From: Hydrangea macrophylla
Lineage: Eukaryota > Streptophyta > Magnoliopsida > Cornales > Hydrangeaceae
NCBI GenBank assembly: GCA_033977485.1
Contig: CM066995.1
Span: 51,707,162-51,771,161, forward strand
Direction of reading: 5' to 3'
DNA: 64,000 nucleotides
The position numbers and the translations under genes were made by a program. This document shows, in pieces, positions 46,505-57,925 of the stretch. Within the stretch, counting starts at the first letter, position 1; every line of letters begins with the position of its first letter. The notes under the pieces are model-generated. The model did no database searches and was not told the origin of the DNA. It saw only the letters and a list, made by a program, of their open reading frames with translations.

Positions 46505-48132
46505 GCTTGTTTCCATCCTGAATGGGAAAGAGAGACTTAGGAAGAGAGAAAGTAGACAAAGAGGCAACAAACGAAGAGACGAAGAGAAAGCAGGAGACAA
46601 ATGATCATAAGAGACAAAATTTGAAATAGGATGAGAAGCACAAGTACGCTTACCCTTCCAGAGAGCAATCGGAAGGTCTGAGTCAGACGGAGGCGAATCT
46701 GAAGACACAGAGGCCACAGGCACAGTAGCTGAATCCGGAATAGTCTCAACATTCTGATGATGGCAGGTGTATGTCTAGAGGTCAGGACGGTCCAATTCAG
46801 CTTCGGGAGGTAGGGAGAGAGGAAGGGGAAGGGGAAACATAAAGTCAGGATCAGTAATAGAGTCAGACTCAGAGTAATATGGAGTGGATTCAAATAAAGT
46901 AACATCAGCAGAAACAAAGAAGTGACGCAAGGAGGACAATAACATCGATAACCCTTCTTCTTCTGGAGTACCCCAAGAAAACACCCTTGATAGCAAGGGG
47001 ATCCAATTTATCGGTACCTGGAGTAAGTTGATGCACAAAACAGACACACATGAACACACGTGGAGCAACAGAGAAAGGTAGGGTAGTGGGAAACAAAGTG
47101 GCATGGGGTGTGCCTCCATCAAGGATGGAAGACGGCATACGATTAATTAAATGGCAAGCAGTAAGAACGGCATCTTCCCAGAAACCCTTGGGGACCCTCA
47201 TCTCAAATAACAATGTACGGGTGACTTCTAATAAGTGACGGTTTTTTCTTTCTGCAACCCCATTTTGCTGAGGGTACGAACACACGAGGATTGATGAAGC
47301 ATGCCATGTTGTGCCATATATGTTGTGAAAGGATGGGAAAAATATTCTTGTGCATTGTCACTACGGAGAATTTTAATAGGAACATTTAACTGAGTCTTAA
47401 TTTCATTACAGAATGTAGAAAATATAGAAAATAACTCGGAATGATTTTTCATTAAATAAAGCCACGTAGTACGGGAAAAATCATCAACAAAACTAACAAA
47501 TTACCGATACCCCTTAACAGAAGTAATACGGTGTGGACGCCAAAACATCTTAATGCACTAATTGAAATGGACTAGACACACGTTTATTAACTCGGGGAGC
47601 AAATTGGGCACGGTGATGCTTCCCCAATTGACAGGACTAACACTCTAAAGTAGATAAAGAACTTAAACTAGATACTAATAGCTTCAGACTGGCCAAGGAA
47701 GGATGACCAAGACAGCAGTGGATCTGGTGAGGAGACACAGTGGCAGGGCACGCTGTTGGAGTAGAAATAGTAGGCAATTCATCATAGTGGTAAAGACTTT
47801 CGGATTCATGCCCTACGCCAATCGTCCTCCGAGTCATCAAATCCTAAATAAAAACAGATTCAGGAAAAAAGGAAACACAAGCATTAAGATCTTTAGTCAA
47901 CTTCGCAACAGATATCAAATTAAAGGGTGGATGAGATATAAAAAGAACAGATGATAAGGACAAAGACGGGTATAAATGGACAGTCCATATGCCTTCAACG
48001 GGCATAGGCAGCCATCCGCCAAAGTAACTGGAGGTAAAGTTGAGGACGGTTCAAGAGACGAAAAAAGGGTGGATATACCTGTGAAATGATCGGTGGCAGC
48101 AGAGTCAATTACCCAAGGACGAGTACGGGAAG
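46505..48132 (-). pseudogene. Outer copia protease and integrase remnant
   Basis: The protease reads RPWVIDSAATDHFTG right at the insertion boundary (48132 leftward). GAG-pre-integrase text (IHCCLGHPSLASLKLL) is at about 47740, and the integrase C-terminal part reads [20 protein letters not shown] at 47285 leftward with FWEDAVLTACHLINRMPSS. Catalytic-core frames are broken. Confidence 0.8.
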
Positions 48133-48375
48133 TGTAATAACTACATAACAGACCTAAGCATCTGAAGAAGATGAAGCTAAAGCTTTTCTCATTAAAATCT
48201 CTGATAACAGATTAGACAGTATATATAGACACACAAGTCTCAACAAGCTTAAACGAGAGTTAGTTACAACAAACTACAGATTAGTTACAAACAGAATCCT
48301 AACTAATCATTAGTTGAAGGAGCTGAAGAAGCTTCTGGGCTTAAGGTCTGTTTGGCAAGACTGTGCTCGGTAACA
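48133..48375 (-). repeat. 3' LTR of inner copia
   Basis: TGTAATAACTACATAACAG to CTCGGTAACA. The TATA-like box CTATATATACTG lies on the minus strand near 48220-48228. The last 23 codons and stop of gag-pol lie inside this LTR (48303-48375). Confidence 0.95.
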
Positions 48376-51300
48376 GCCTCCCTCAAACTGAGGGAAGGTG
48401 AAACTGACATCAGTTTGTCGCGAAGAAAAATGAATCTGGCCGAGGAGAGACCCTTGGTGAAAATGTCTGCAAGTTGATCCTGAGAGGAGACAAACTGAAC
48501 AGCAAGATCCTTCTTTTGAACACGTTCACGAACAAAGTGGAAATCAATTTCAATGTGTTTAGTTCTGGCATGAAACACAGGATTAGTAGCCAAAGACAAG
48601 GCTGAGATATTGTCACAGTGAAGAGTAGGAGTATGAAACAAAGGAATGTGAAGATCACAGAGAAGCATGCGAACCCAAGACAAGTCAGCAGCAGTAGTGG
48701 CTAATGCTCTATATTCAGCCTCAGTAGAGGACCGAGCGACTGTATACTGCTTCTTTGCTCCCCAGTTAATAGGATCTTTCCCAAGAAAAACAACAAAACC
48801 AGAAGTGGATCTGCGATCCGAGGGATCACCAGCCCAATCGGCATCGGTGAAAGCATGAAGATCTAAAGAATTCTTGCAATAGCTGAGACCCATGGAGGGA
48901 GTACCCTGAAGATACCTAAGAATGCGTTTGACTGCAACCATATGAACATCTGTAGGACATTGCATATATTGACACACAGAGTTCACCGAAAAAGAAATAT
49001 CTGGTCGGGTAAAGGTTAAGTACTGAAGGGCACCAACAATGCTGCGGAAAAAAGTGGGATCAGGGAGAGGAAGGCCATCTGTTTTGCGAGGTCGAGGTGA
49101 GGCAACACATGGAGATTTACATGGCTTAGACTCGTGCATAGAAGCTTTGAGCAGAAGATCTTGAAGATACTTCTTTTGAGTGACATATAAACCAGTAGAA
49201 GTATGGTGAATTTCAAGACCTAAGAAATAATGAACAGGACCCAAATCTTTCATTTCAAAGATGAGATTGAGTTTGGAAATGAGAGATTGAACAAAGGAAT
49301 TATCAGAGCCTGTAAGAATGATATCGTCGACATAGAGAAGCAGAATAGTATAAGAGGAACCAACAGACCTGATAAACAAGGAATTGTCAGCTTGAGATTG
49401 CACAAATTGAAACTGAAGAAGGGTAGAGGTGAAAGTTTCAAACCAAGACCTGGGTGCTTGTTTAAGACCATAGATGGCCTTATGTAATTTGCAAACAAAT
49501 TGAGGTTGAACTGGATCTATAAATCCTTGGGGTTGAGTCATATAAACCTCTTCTTGTAAAGAACCATGGAGAAATGCATTCTTAACGTCCAATTGTCGCA
49601 AGGACCAGCCAAAGTGTGCAGCTAATTTCAGAACAACCCTTACTGTGGTATACTTAACAACTGGACTGAAAGTTTGAGAGTAATCAACACCCTCTTCTTG
49701 ATGAAACCCCTTAGCAACTAAACGTGCTTTATATCTGGAAATAGAGCCATCAGAATTGTGTTTTAATTTGAACACCCACTTACAACCTACAACATTCTTT
49801 CCGGGTTGATAGGGCACTAGGGACCATGTACCCTGCTTGTGGAGAGCTGAAAACTCATCAGCCATGGCTTTGCGCCATTCAGAAGATTTAGAAGCAATAG
49901 TATAAGAAGTAGGTTCAGAAATAGTGAGATCAGCAAGATAAGCTTTCTTCTTGCTAATCCCAGCTTTGGATCGAGTAGTCATAGGATGAGTATTTGAAAC
50001 ATCAGAAGGAATAGCAGGAGGTACTGGAGAAATGATGGATGAAAGAATGTCAGAATTAGAAGGAGAAGACTGAGAAGTAGGTAAAGAATTAATTGGAGGT
50101 AGTAAATGAGGCAGAATTGGGGTTGAGGAAGAGGAAGAGGAAGAAAAAGTTGAAGAAAGTGAAGGAGCTGAAGAAGAAGAAGGAGAAGAGTCAGAGGAGT
50201 GAGTATTACACCACTGTTCAAAATTGTAAGACATGGGACAAGTAGTATGTTTGACAGAAGGAAAAACATTTTCATCAAAAACCACATGTCTAGAAACATA
50301 AATTCTGTGAGAAGACATATCAAGACACAAGTAACCTTTGTAATCAGATGGATACCCCAAGAATAAGCACTGGGTGGTTTTGGGTTGGAGTTTGTGCTTA
50401 TTATAGGGGGTGAGTAAAGGGTAACAAGCACAACCAAAGACTTTGAGCATAGAGTAGTCAGGAACAGAGCCAAAGAGGATTTCAAAAGGAGATTTATGTG
50501 AAGTGGTGACACTTGGCATTCGATTGATTAAGAAAGTAGCAGTGGAGAAGGAATGAAACCAGAACTTAGGAGGTAAATAGGCTGTGGACATGAGAGTGAG
50601 GCCAGTTTCAACAATGTGCCTGTGCTTCCTCTCTGCAATACCATTTTGTGGAGAGGTCTTGGGACAGGACTTTTGATGATGTATGCCACTATGTTTCAGT
50701 AAGGTTTGAAATTCAGTTTTCTGATATTCTCTACCACCATCTGTTCTTAGCACTTTGATTGTACAATTAAACAAGTTTTCAACAAGTGTCTTAAATTGAT
50801 GAAACACAGAGTAAGTATCTGATTTTAATTTCATAGGAAAAATCCAAGTAAACCTGCTATAATCATCAATAAAAGAGATGTAATAGTTGAAACCATGATA
50901 GGAAGAAAATGGAGCAGCACCCCAAATGTCACTATGAACTATTTCAAGAGGTGCATTACTAGAAGTTTGAGATAGAGAAAAAGGTAACTTGCACATTTTT
51001 CCATACAAACAGTGTTCACACAAGGAATTAGTAGCAGTAGTAGAGGTATCAACAATGGTAGAACTACTAGTGTGTGAGAGAATTTGTGCTAGAACTTTAT
51101 TAGAAGGATGTCCTAGCCTGTTGTGCCATAAAGGATGATGATTCCTTTGGCCAAGTTGTGCTTTATGCAGAGAATGAAGTTGAGTAGCTGAAGATGAAAG
51201 ATGAGTGGGAATGTGTTGAGGATGAATGGGGTATAAGCCATTACTGCTGGGCCCCTGGTATAAAGTTTGGCCTGAATAAATGTCCTGAATTTGTAGAGAA

Positions 51301-52643
51301 TTGGCATCAAATATACAACGACAATGATTGTCCAAGCATAATTGATGCACAGATAATAGTTTAGAAACAAGATTTGGAACACAGAGGACATTTTGAAGAT
51401 TAAAAGTGTGAGAGGGAGTAGGTAAAATACCAGATCCAGTGTGACTAATAGAGAGATTTTGACCATTGGCAATAGAAATATCATCTTCACCTTGATACTC
51501 TGAAGCAATATTCATATTGGAAAAGTCACTAGTCATATGAGAAGATGCACCTGAATCTGTAATCCAGGGAGCAGAAAAAGGTTGTCCTTGAGTTGCTGCC
51601 ATGGCAGTTAACTGAGCAGGTGGAAATCTGCCTTGGTATGAATGATTCATTCGATGATAACAATCTATCGCGGAGTGATTAGGTTTGTTGCAAATTTGAC
51701 ATATCTGAAGATTAATATTTGGGGATCTTGGTTGGAACTGAGTGTTACTTTGATTTCGAGGGCTGAAACCAGGAGAGAAATTTTGATTGTTGAACTTTTG
51801 ATTGTTGAACCTACCAAAGGTCGAAGATCTTCCACCCCGATTGTTAAATCTTCCACGACCTCGTCCTCTGAACTGACCTCCTCGAGAATTAACAAATTGA
51901 TTTCTGGTCTGTGTGACATTCATCGCTGTTGGAACATGTTGATTAATCTCAGAAGTTTGGGATGCACAGATTGAGATTTCTTCAGCACGAAGGAGAACAT
52001 GAAGTTCTTCAAGAGAAATTGGATGCGATCGAGTGCGAATCGAAGTCTTAAAACCATTATACTGTGATGGAAGACCATTCAATGTGTAGATCAGAATATC
52101 TTCATCTTCAACAAGAACAGCAACTGAAGCTAGATTGTCTCTTGCTTCTTTTACTTTCTGAATATAGACATCAATTGAATCAGCTCCTTTGGTGAGAGTT
52201 TGAAGAACAGTTTTGAGCTGTAAGATGTTCGATCTTGTAGCAGATGAGAATCTGCGTTCGAGAGCAGACCACACTTCTTGTGAGGATTTGTATCCAATGA
52301 TATGTGACAGAGCAGTTGATGACAGTGTTGCATTGATAAGAGTCATGAGAGCTTGATCTTGTGTTATCCATGAATTGAATTCTGGATTCACCTGATCTGT
52401 TATTGATCCACTTTCATTTTGAAGAAATTCTTCAGGACATGGATTTGATCCATCCACGAAACCAAACAATGAGTGAGCTTTCAGAATAGCAGTGATTTGG
52501 AATTTCCATTGAACAAAATTTGTTGAATCTAACCTAATCGTAATGAGATTACAGATATTCGAAAGCAAGTAAATTGGGGAATACAGATGTGAAGACGAAG
52601 AGCCAGTCATGGCAGACGAAGAAGATGAACCAGAAGAAGCCAT
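48303..52643 (-). CDS. Copia gag-pol polyprotein, 1446 aa, intact
   Basis: A single frame encodes the whole copia polyprotein. Approximate residue positions: UBN2-type gag (30-225); Arg/Gly/Asn-rich linker; CCHC knuckle C315-C318-H323-C328; aspartic protease DSGA at 363; GAG-pre-integrase HHCC (H507, H512, C542, C545); integrase triad D572, D635, E671; Ser/Pro-rich linker (815-885); RT (920-1165) with YVDD at 1104-1107; RNase H (1262-1400) with D1267, E1308 and D1344. All catalytic motifs are present. The leader is very short: the ATG is only 35 bases inside the LTR. The tail (about 23 residues) is encoded by the 3' LTR. The lineage may be Ale/Retrofit-like, but I am not sure. Confidence 0.96.
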   Translation of the reverse strand: MASSGSSSSSAMTGSSSSHLYSPIYLLSNICNLITIRLDSTNFVQWKFQITAILKAHSLFGFVDGSNPCPEEFLQNESGSITDQVNPEFNSWITQDQALMTLINATLSSTALSHIIGYKSSQEVWSALERRFSSATRSNILQLKTVLQTLTKGADSIDVYIQKVKEARDNLASVAVLVEDEDILIYTLNGLPSQYNGFKTSIRTRSHPISLEELHVLLRAEEISICASQTSEINQHVPTAMNVTQTRNQFVNSRGGQFRGRGRGRFNNRGGRSSTFGRFNNQKFNNQNFSPGFSPRNQSNTQFQPRSPNINLQICQICNKPNHSAIDCYHRMNHSYQGRFPPAQLTAMAATQGQPFSAPWITDSGASSHMTSDFSNMNIASEYQGEDDISIANGQNLSISHTGSGILPTPSHTFNLQNVLCVPNLVSKLLSVHQLCLDNHCRCIFDANSLQIQDIYSGQTLYQGPSSNGLYPIHPQHIPTHLSSSATQLHSLHKAQLGQRNHHPLWHNRLGHPSNKVLAQILSHTSSSTIVDTSTTATNSLCEHCLYGKMCKLPFSLSQTSSNAPLEIVHSDIWGAAPFSSYHGFNYYISFIDDYSRFTWIFPMKLKSDTYSVFHQFKTLVENLFNCTIKVLRTDGGREYQKTEFQTLLKHSGIHHQKSCPKTSPQNGIAERKHRHIVETGLTLMSTAYLPPKFWFHSFSTATFLINRMPSVTTSHKSPFEILFGSVPDYSMLKVFGCACYPLLTPYNKHKLQPKTTQCLFLGYPSDYKGYLCLDMSSHRIYVSRHVVFDENVFPSVKHTTCPMSYNFEQWCNTHSSDSSPSSSSAPSLSSTFSSSSSSSTPILPHLLPPINSLPTSQSSPSNSDILSSIISPVPPAIPSDVSNTHPMTTRSKAGISKKKAYLADLTISEPTSYTIASKSSEWRKAMADEFSALHKQGTWSLVPYQPGKNVVGCKWVFKLKHNSDGSISRYKARLVAKGFHQEEGVDYSQTFSPVVKYTTVRVVLKLAAHFGWSLRQLDVKNAFLHGSLQEEVYMTQPQGFIDPVQPQFVCKLHKAIYGLKQAPRSWFETFTSTLLQFQFVQSQADNSLFIRSVGSSYTILLLYVDDIILTGSDNSFVQSLISKLNLIFEMKDLGPVHYFLGLEIHHTSTGLYVTQKKYLQDLLLKASMHESKPCKSPCVASPRPRKTDGLPLPDPTFFRSIVGALQYLTFTRPDISFSVNSVCQYMQCPTDVHMVAVKRILRYLQGTPSMGLSYCKNSLDLHAFTDADWAGDPSDRRSTSGFVVFLGKDPINWGAKKQYTVARSSTEAEYRALATTAADLSWVRMLLCDLHIPLFHTPTLHCDNISALSLATNPVFHARTKHIEIDFHFVRERVQKKDLAVQFVSSQDQLADIFTKGLSSARFIFLRDKLMSVSPSLSLREAVTEHSLAKQTLSPEASSAPSTND

Positions 52644-52677
52644 TGGAGATGTTGATCTCTCGATTGCTCTGATACCA

Positions 52678-52920
52678 TGTAATAACTACATAACAGACCT
52701 AAGCATCTGAAGAAGATGAAGCTAAAGCTTTTCTCATTAAAATCTCTGATAACAGATTAGACAGTATATATAGACACACAAGTCTCAACAAGCTTAAACG
52801 AGAGTTAGTTACAACAAACTACAGATTAGTTACAAACAGAATCCTAACTAATCATTAGTTGAAGGAGCTGAAGAAGCTTCTGGGCTTAAGGTCTGTTTGG
52901 CAAGACTGTGCTCGGTAACA
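52678..52920 (-). repeat. 5' LTR of inner copia
   Basis: Same 243-bp sequence as 48133-48375 by eye, with the PBS immediately adjacent. Confidence 0.95.
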
Positions 52921-52925
52921 GGAAG

Positions 52926-53897
52926 TAAGACAAGCAGTGGAGGTACCTTTCTGAGCAAGAGAGGTACTAGGAGCAGAGGCATGCTGAGAGGCCAAGACAA
53001 AAGGAATTGAGAGTACTCTTCACCGGAGATGGAAATCGGATCACCCGCAGCAGAAGCATGAGAAGATGGTGAAGCATCACTAGAAACAACAGCATGTGAG
53101 TAGGGCGACCAATGAGATCCCAACATGTCTCGTTGTAGTGACCGTCATTATCACAATTGGTGCAATGAGGACGACCACCACGACCACGTCCCCCATATCC
53201 ACCACGATAACCACCACGGCCACGACGGGGATTCCCATCACCCCGACCAGCAGTGGGTGATGGAGCCTGAGTAACTAAGGCAGAATGATCAGTAACAGAA
53301 GAATTAGAACCCTGATCATGAGACGTACTCCGGAGAACACGCTGGTAGGTCTCAGCAAGATAAGGCAAAGAGGCACCCCTGGAATCTGGGACCGAACAGG
53401 CTCAAAATCAGATCTTAAGCGAACAAGAAATATCATTGCAGCCATTTGCTCCCGATGTTCCTGCTGTTTCTTTGCATCAGTAGTAATAGAAATAACACCG
53501 TTCAATTCTTCAACTTATCGTTTGAAGAGGCAAAATACTCACTAACTGAGAGATCACTTTGCTGCAACTGAAAATACTGAGTTGAGAGATTATACATCCG
53601 AATGAGATCATTGGAGAATAATAGATGAGCATAATCCCAAATGTCCTTACAGGTGCCCAAGTGACCACACATATCTGCAACGTGTGGTTCCATAGAGTTC
53701 CAAATGAGGGCAACGATTTGGGCATCTATTTGTTTCCATGTCTTGATGGCCTTGTCGTCGGTGGTGGGAGAAGACTCGGTAAGGTGAGCATCAAAACCCA
53801 AGCCAATGAGGGCAATATTGACAGCCCGGGACCATTAGAGAAAATTGGATCTATTCAACTTCCTAGTGGTGAGTTGAGGAAGAGCTTTGGACTCCAT
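52926..53897 (-). pseudogene. Outer copia gag remnant
   Basis: The start is MESKALPQLTTRKLNRSNFL at 53897, followed immediately by a stop and WSRAVNIALIGLGFDAH; so gag is truncated after 20 residues. UBN2 text follows (KTWKQIDAQIVALIWNSMEP, then DIWDYAHLLFSND), then a GRG-rich linker and a CCHC knuckle CTNCDNDGHYNETC. Frameshifts occur near 53500 and 53130. The coding text stops at 52926, where the younger copia entered. Confidence 0.85.
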
Positions 53898-54338
53898 GGA
53901 GATCTAGATCTTCAAGGAAACTAGATGGAAACCAAACGCAAAGAGATCGGAAGCGCAACGAAGCCAAAAATACTTACCACAGATGCAGATCGAAGCTAAA
54001 AACCTTGAAAAAAAGGAACCAAAAGACTGCTGGAGGGTCGCTGTGCTCAAATGAAGGTCGCCGGAGGGTGGGCTGAAGGTTTGGGGCTGTGGCTGCTTTG
54101 TGTGGCCTGCGAGTGCTATATGTTGCTAGGGCTTGTTTGTGTTTGCGCTGCGGCTGCTTTGTGTGGCTGCGGCTACTTTGTGTGGTTAGGGTTTGGACAG
54201 GGGTTGTGTGTGGGCTGCAGCTGATTGAAAAAGAGACTCTCGAACGTCGTACGAAAATCTGGCAATGACAATGAACTCTCGAATCCTAACTAAGGATCGG
54301 CAAGATTAGCAAACCCAAGAACGAGTGCTCTGATACCA
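53898..54338 (-). other. Outer copia 5' leader and PBS
   Basis: The minus strand from PBS TGGTATCAGAGC (54338-54327) to the gag start. It contains a string of 'gctgcggctactttgtgtgg' type repeats (about 54080-54190). No open frame of note. Confidence 0.7.
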
Positions 54339-54478
54339 TGTAAATGTGTGTAATCACGATATATTGAATGAATGAAAAGAAGAATACAAGAGTCTATATA
54401 TAGGCTTCCAATACCTAGACTAATTCACTAGCTAAGCAAAGTGGGACAACACATATACAATAATACACACAATTAATA
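54339..54478 (-). repeat. 5' LTR of outer copia
   Basis: TGTAAATGTGTGTAATC to AATTAATA; the terminal CA has changed to TA. It pairs with 44873-45010. Confidence 0.88.
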
Positions 54479-54483
54479 GAGAT

Positions 54484-55915
54484 AACTACTCGTGTTAGTC
54501 CAATATGATGAAAATTATTTTGCTTGGTCTAGGGAGATGGGGTTATGTTTCTAGTTCAAGAGTAAACCCACTTAATCCAAAAGTTAAAAGGTTTTGAATA
54601 GTCAATTGCAAAATAGGAGACGGAGGTTTCCCAAGTTCTTACTTGTTTACATAATTCCGTGTAACCTTGTATATGCATGAATTTTTCCGAGATTGTAACC
54701 TTGTATATGCATGAATTTGACATTGTAAAGAAAGAATAGAGTAGTTTGCAAGAAATGTATCAGGAGGCAAAGTTTGCAAAACATTATCACTTAGAAATGG
54801 AAATTCGTGGTGCAAAAGTTTAGGATACTTGATTTACCTTGCCAATCATATTTCGCCATTTATCCATTTCCCCTCAAGGGATTTTACTTACAAGATTATT
54901 CAAATTGTCAGAATGGCATGAGAGCCATGGTGATTCTTGTCCCACATCTGTTTTTTCACCCACCTAGAGAAGCAGTTCCACTTTATCACAACAAACTTAT
55001 TACTAGTTTTGTGTGTCAATGTTTCTGGGATTTGGATTCTCGATATTTTGTGGTTTGGATGGCTCAAGGGAAAGGATCACCAGTGTTGGTCGTGGTGGTT
55101 AATTTTTATGAGGTAATCCTCCTTGATCTTGGCTAGAAAAGGTTGGACTCTTCTGAAATCTTCTAAATCTGTTATGACTATTCCATGTGTCGCCCAACCT
55201 CCCAAGGCTGAAACTTGGACGAACCACGTCAAAAAGCACGATTCCTGGGACGTCTTCAAATTGACCCAGGACGCGACCCAATTACGCTAGATAGGAGCAG
55301 TCTTTTCATGACACAGATAAGATGGATCATTAGACATGCTCGTAAAATCTGTGCCAATATGAGCTCAGTTTGATGATCATTCTCTCGATAACTGTCCTCA
55401 TCATTACCTTACAGTCTTTTTGTGAGATTTCGACCGCACTCCTTTTGCTACCTTGCTTTACCTTACAATTGACCGCTTCTTCTCGAAATTCTTTCGCCAC
55501 GAATTTCACCATCCTTTGTGAAGTTTTAACTCAACAATCAACCTACCTTCTTATTTTTTAACAATATTAGACTTAAAACATTATAAAATTATAAAACAGT
55601 TATATGAGACTTTAACACCTATTTATAATACACTTACACTATATTAGACTTAATATAAGATAGTAGGCTTTATTGGTTTTTTTTTTAATTTTGTTTACAT
55701 AATAATGCTTGGAAAAAAATAATTATTAATAGATAATTATTAATAATAATATAATTATTAATACACAAAATAACTTATTATTTCTTTCTAAATTAAATTT
55801 GAAATAAGAAATACACATTCGGTTTATTTGCCACATTTGAAAATAAGTTTACTATTATTAAAAATTAAGTCAGTGTTCAATAACATGTTAGACCTGTTTT
55901 TTATTATTTGCTAGA
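54484..55915. other. Unannotated tract between copia and hAT
   Basis: A direct duplication of TTGTAACCTTGTATATGCAT at about 54660 and 54695 is visible. AT-rich sequence fills 55555-55860. An open frame at 54807-55136 matches nothing I know. If CLPB4 is intact, this is intron. Confidence 0.45.
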
Positions 55916-57536
55916 ATGCCTCCAAAACAAGATATTAGTTGGGATCATGGAAAACCAGTTGGGGGGGAGTAAACGAGTAGTCATGTGTAATTATTGTGGC
56001 AAGATTGTGCATGGAGGTATCACGAGATTGAAGCAACATGTTGGTAGAGTATCGGGACAGGTGGATCCGTGTCCTAAAGCCCCAGAGGAAGTATTAAAAC
56101 ACTTAAAACATCTTGCTGAAACTGCTAGTGCAAGGGAACTTCAGAAGAGAAAAAAGGAAAAACTTATTGCCAATCTCCGAGAGGATACCTTGTACGACGA
56201 AGAGGAGAATATTGATGAAGATGATTATGATAACGAGGACAAGGATGACATTGGAGGAATGTCCCGGCTTGAAAGGCAGCATTCCAAGCAAGCAGTGAAA
56301 GAGAGTAGGAATATGGCGTACATAGACAAGGATAGGCGTAGGCACTCTGTTTCCGAAAGAGTACATCAGACTAATATCTCCCAATTTGCCACTAGATCTC
56401 AGACAGCTTTTGGATCAAAACGTGCACCACCACCTCGAAGGAATTTCGGAGTGAGAGAAAACATTGGGATGCCCAAATCTGACACTGGCCCTTATATGTT
56501 TAGGCCAAAGACTGGATTTCAAAAAAGGGTGAAGGACATGTTTAATACCAAAAATGTGAAGAAAGTAGAGAAAGCGATTTCCAAGTTTTTCTATTTTAAT
56601 GGGATTTCGTTCAATGCAATTGATAGTGGACCATACTACCAGTCGATGATTGATATCATTGCTGACACTGGACCTGGGGTTAAGGGACCTTTCGGTTACC
56701 AAATTGGCAGCGTATACTTGGAGGAAGAGGTAAAAGAGATAGAAACAAACATTGGGTCGTTGAAACAAAAATGGCCCGATTATAGATGGAGATCATATGT
56801 GTTGGGTGGAGTTCAAAACCTAACAATCCTATCATCAACTTTATGGTTTATTGTGATAGAAACATGTTGTACCATGCATCGATTGATACTACAAACAAGT
56901 CAAAGACTGCATCCTACATTTTTTCACTTATGGATAAAATTGTGGAAGAGGTTGGTGAGTCCAACATTGTGCAAGTTGTTACAGATAATGAGCCAAGCTT
57001 TAAAGCAACTGGACAATTGTTGATGGAGAAGAGGAAGCATTTGCTTTGGACTCCATGTGCCGCGCATTGTAGTGATTTAATGCTAGAAGATATTGGTAAG
57101 ATGCCGTTTGTGAAGCATACACTTGACCAAGCAAAGAAAATAACGAGTTTTATTTATAACAGTCTAAAAGTGGTGAATCTTACGAGGACATATACCAACA
57201 GTAGAGACTTGTAGAGGCTGGGGATCACTAGATTTGCAACTGAATTCATTGCAATTGAAAGCCTTCTACGCTATCAAGCTTATTTGAAGAAGATATGCAC
57301 ATCTAGTGAATGGAGTGACTTCATTCGTGAAAAAAGGAGAAGAAATATTTCATCTCAAGTGTCTAATCTAATTTTGATCGATCGGTTTTGGAAGAAGGCA
57401 ACATGCCAACAGCTGTTAAATCCATAATGGAACTGCTTGTTAGGGTGCTAAAAATAGTGGATTAAGACAAGAAGCCTACAATGTCTATTATCTACGAAGT
57501 AGTAGATAGAGCTAAGCTAGCAATAAAGGTGTCAAT

Positions 57537-57888
57537 TAGGGGTATAAGCTTTTTTCACAAAACCGAACCAACCGACCAGTTCAAGCTGTTTTGATCAGTT
57601 CTTCTTCCTTACAATCGGTTTTTTATATGAAAATTTAAAAAACCGAATTTTCAGTTCGGTCTACGGTGCTCACTTAAGTGGACCGATAATCGACCGATAA
57701 CCGACCGAACTACTTACATATAAAAATTAATTAAAAAATACATATACTATATATACCATTGTAAAGAAACCCTAGCCGCTCAAAACACAATTGGGATTCC
57801 AAAGGAATGATCTTAGAGAGAGGCAACTACAAGTCGGCAATCACCAAAGCCTCGCCTTGCCGGCAACAGCTCAGGCCCCCGTACTGTG

Positions 57889-57925
<37 letters not shown>

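Larger units (their letters stand above)
48133..52920 (-). mobile_element. Inner copia element, structurally intact and recent
   Basis: The 243-bp LTRs (48133-48375, 52678-52920) appear identical base for base. GGAAG flanks both ends (48128-48132, 52921-52925). The PBS TGGTATCAGAGC (minus strand, 52677-52666) directly abuts the 5' LTR, and a purine tract (minus TTTGAGGGAGGC) abuts the 3' LTR at 48376. A single uninterrupted gag-pol frame fills the interior. It is inserted in the outer copia just before its protease coding region. Identical LTRs mean very recent insertion; activity is inferred, not shown. Confidence 0.96.
44873..54478 (-). mobile_element. Outer copia element, degenerate, split by a younger copia
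   Basis: LTRs are 44873-45010 and 54339-54478 (about 139 bp, roughly 10 differences). GAGAT flanks both ends (44868-44872, 54479-54483). The PBS complement GCTCTGATACCA (54327-54338) abuts the right LTR; a purine tract (minus CTTGAGGTGGAG) abuts the left one. Removing the inner element (48133-52920 plus one 5-bp duplication) leaves a 4.8-kb copia in minus orientation, with gag at right and RNase H at left. Frames are broken in many places. Confidence 0.92.

Noticed and set aside
49979..51974. Leu-rich and Ser/Thr-rich frames on both strands
   Set aside because: Shadow frames of the intact copia gag-pol.
48303..52643. Host gene for a copia-like protein
   Set aside because: LTRs, PBS, purine tract and target duplications show that it is a retrotransposon.
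54807..55136. 109-residue plus-strand frame
   Set aside because: No recognisable domain and no supporting splice or promoter signals; kept only as a note on the tract.
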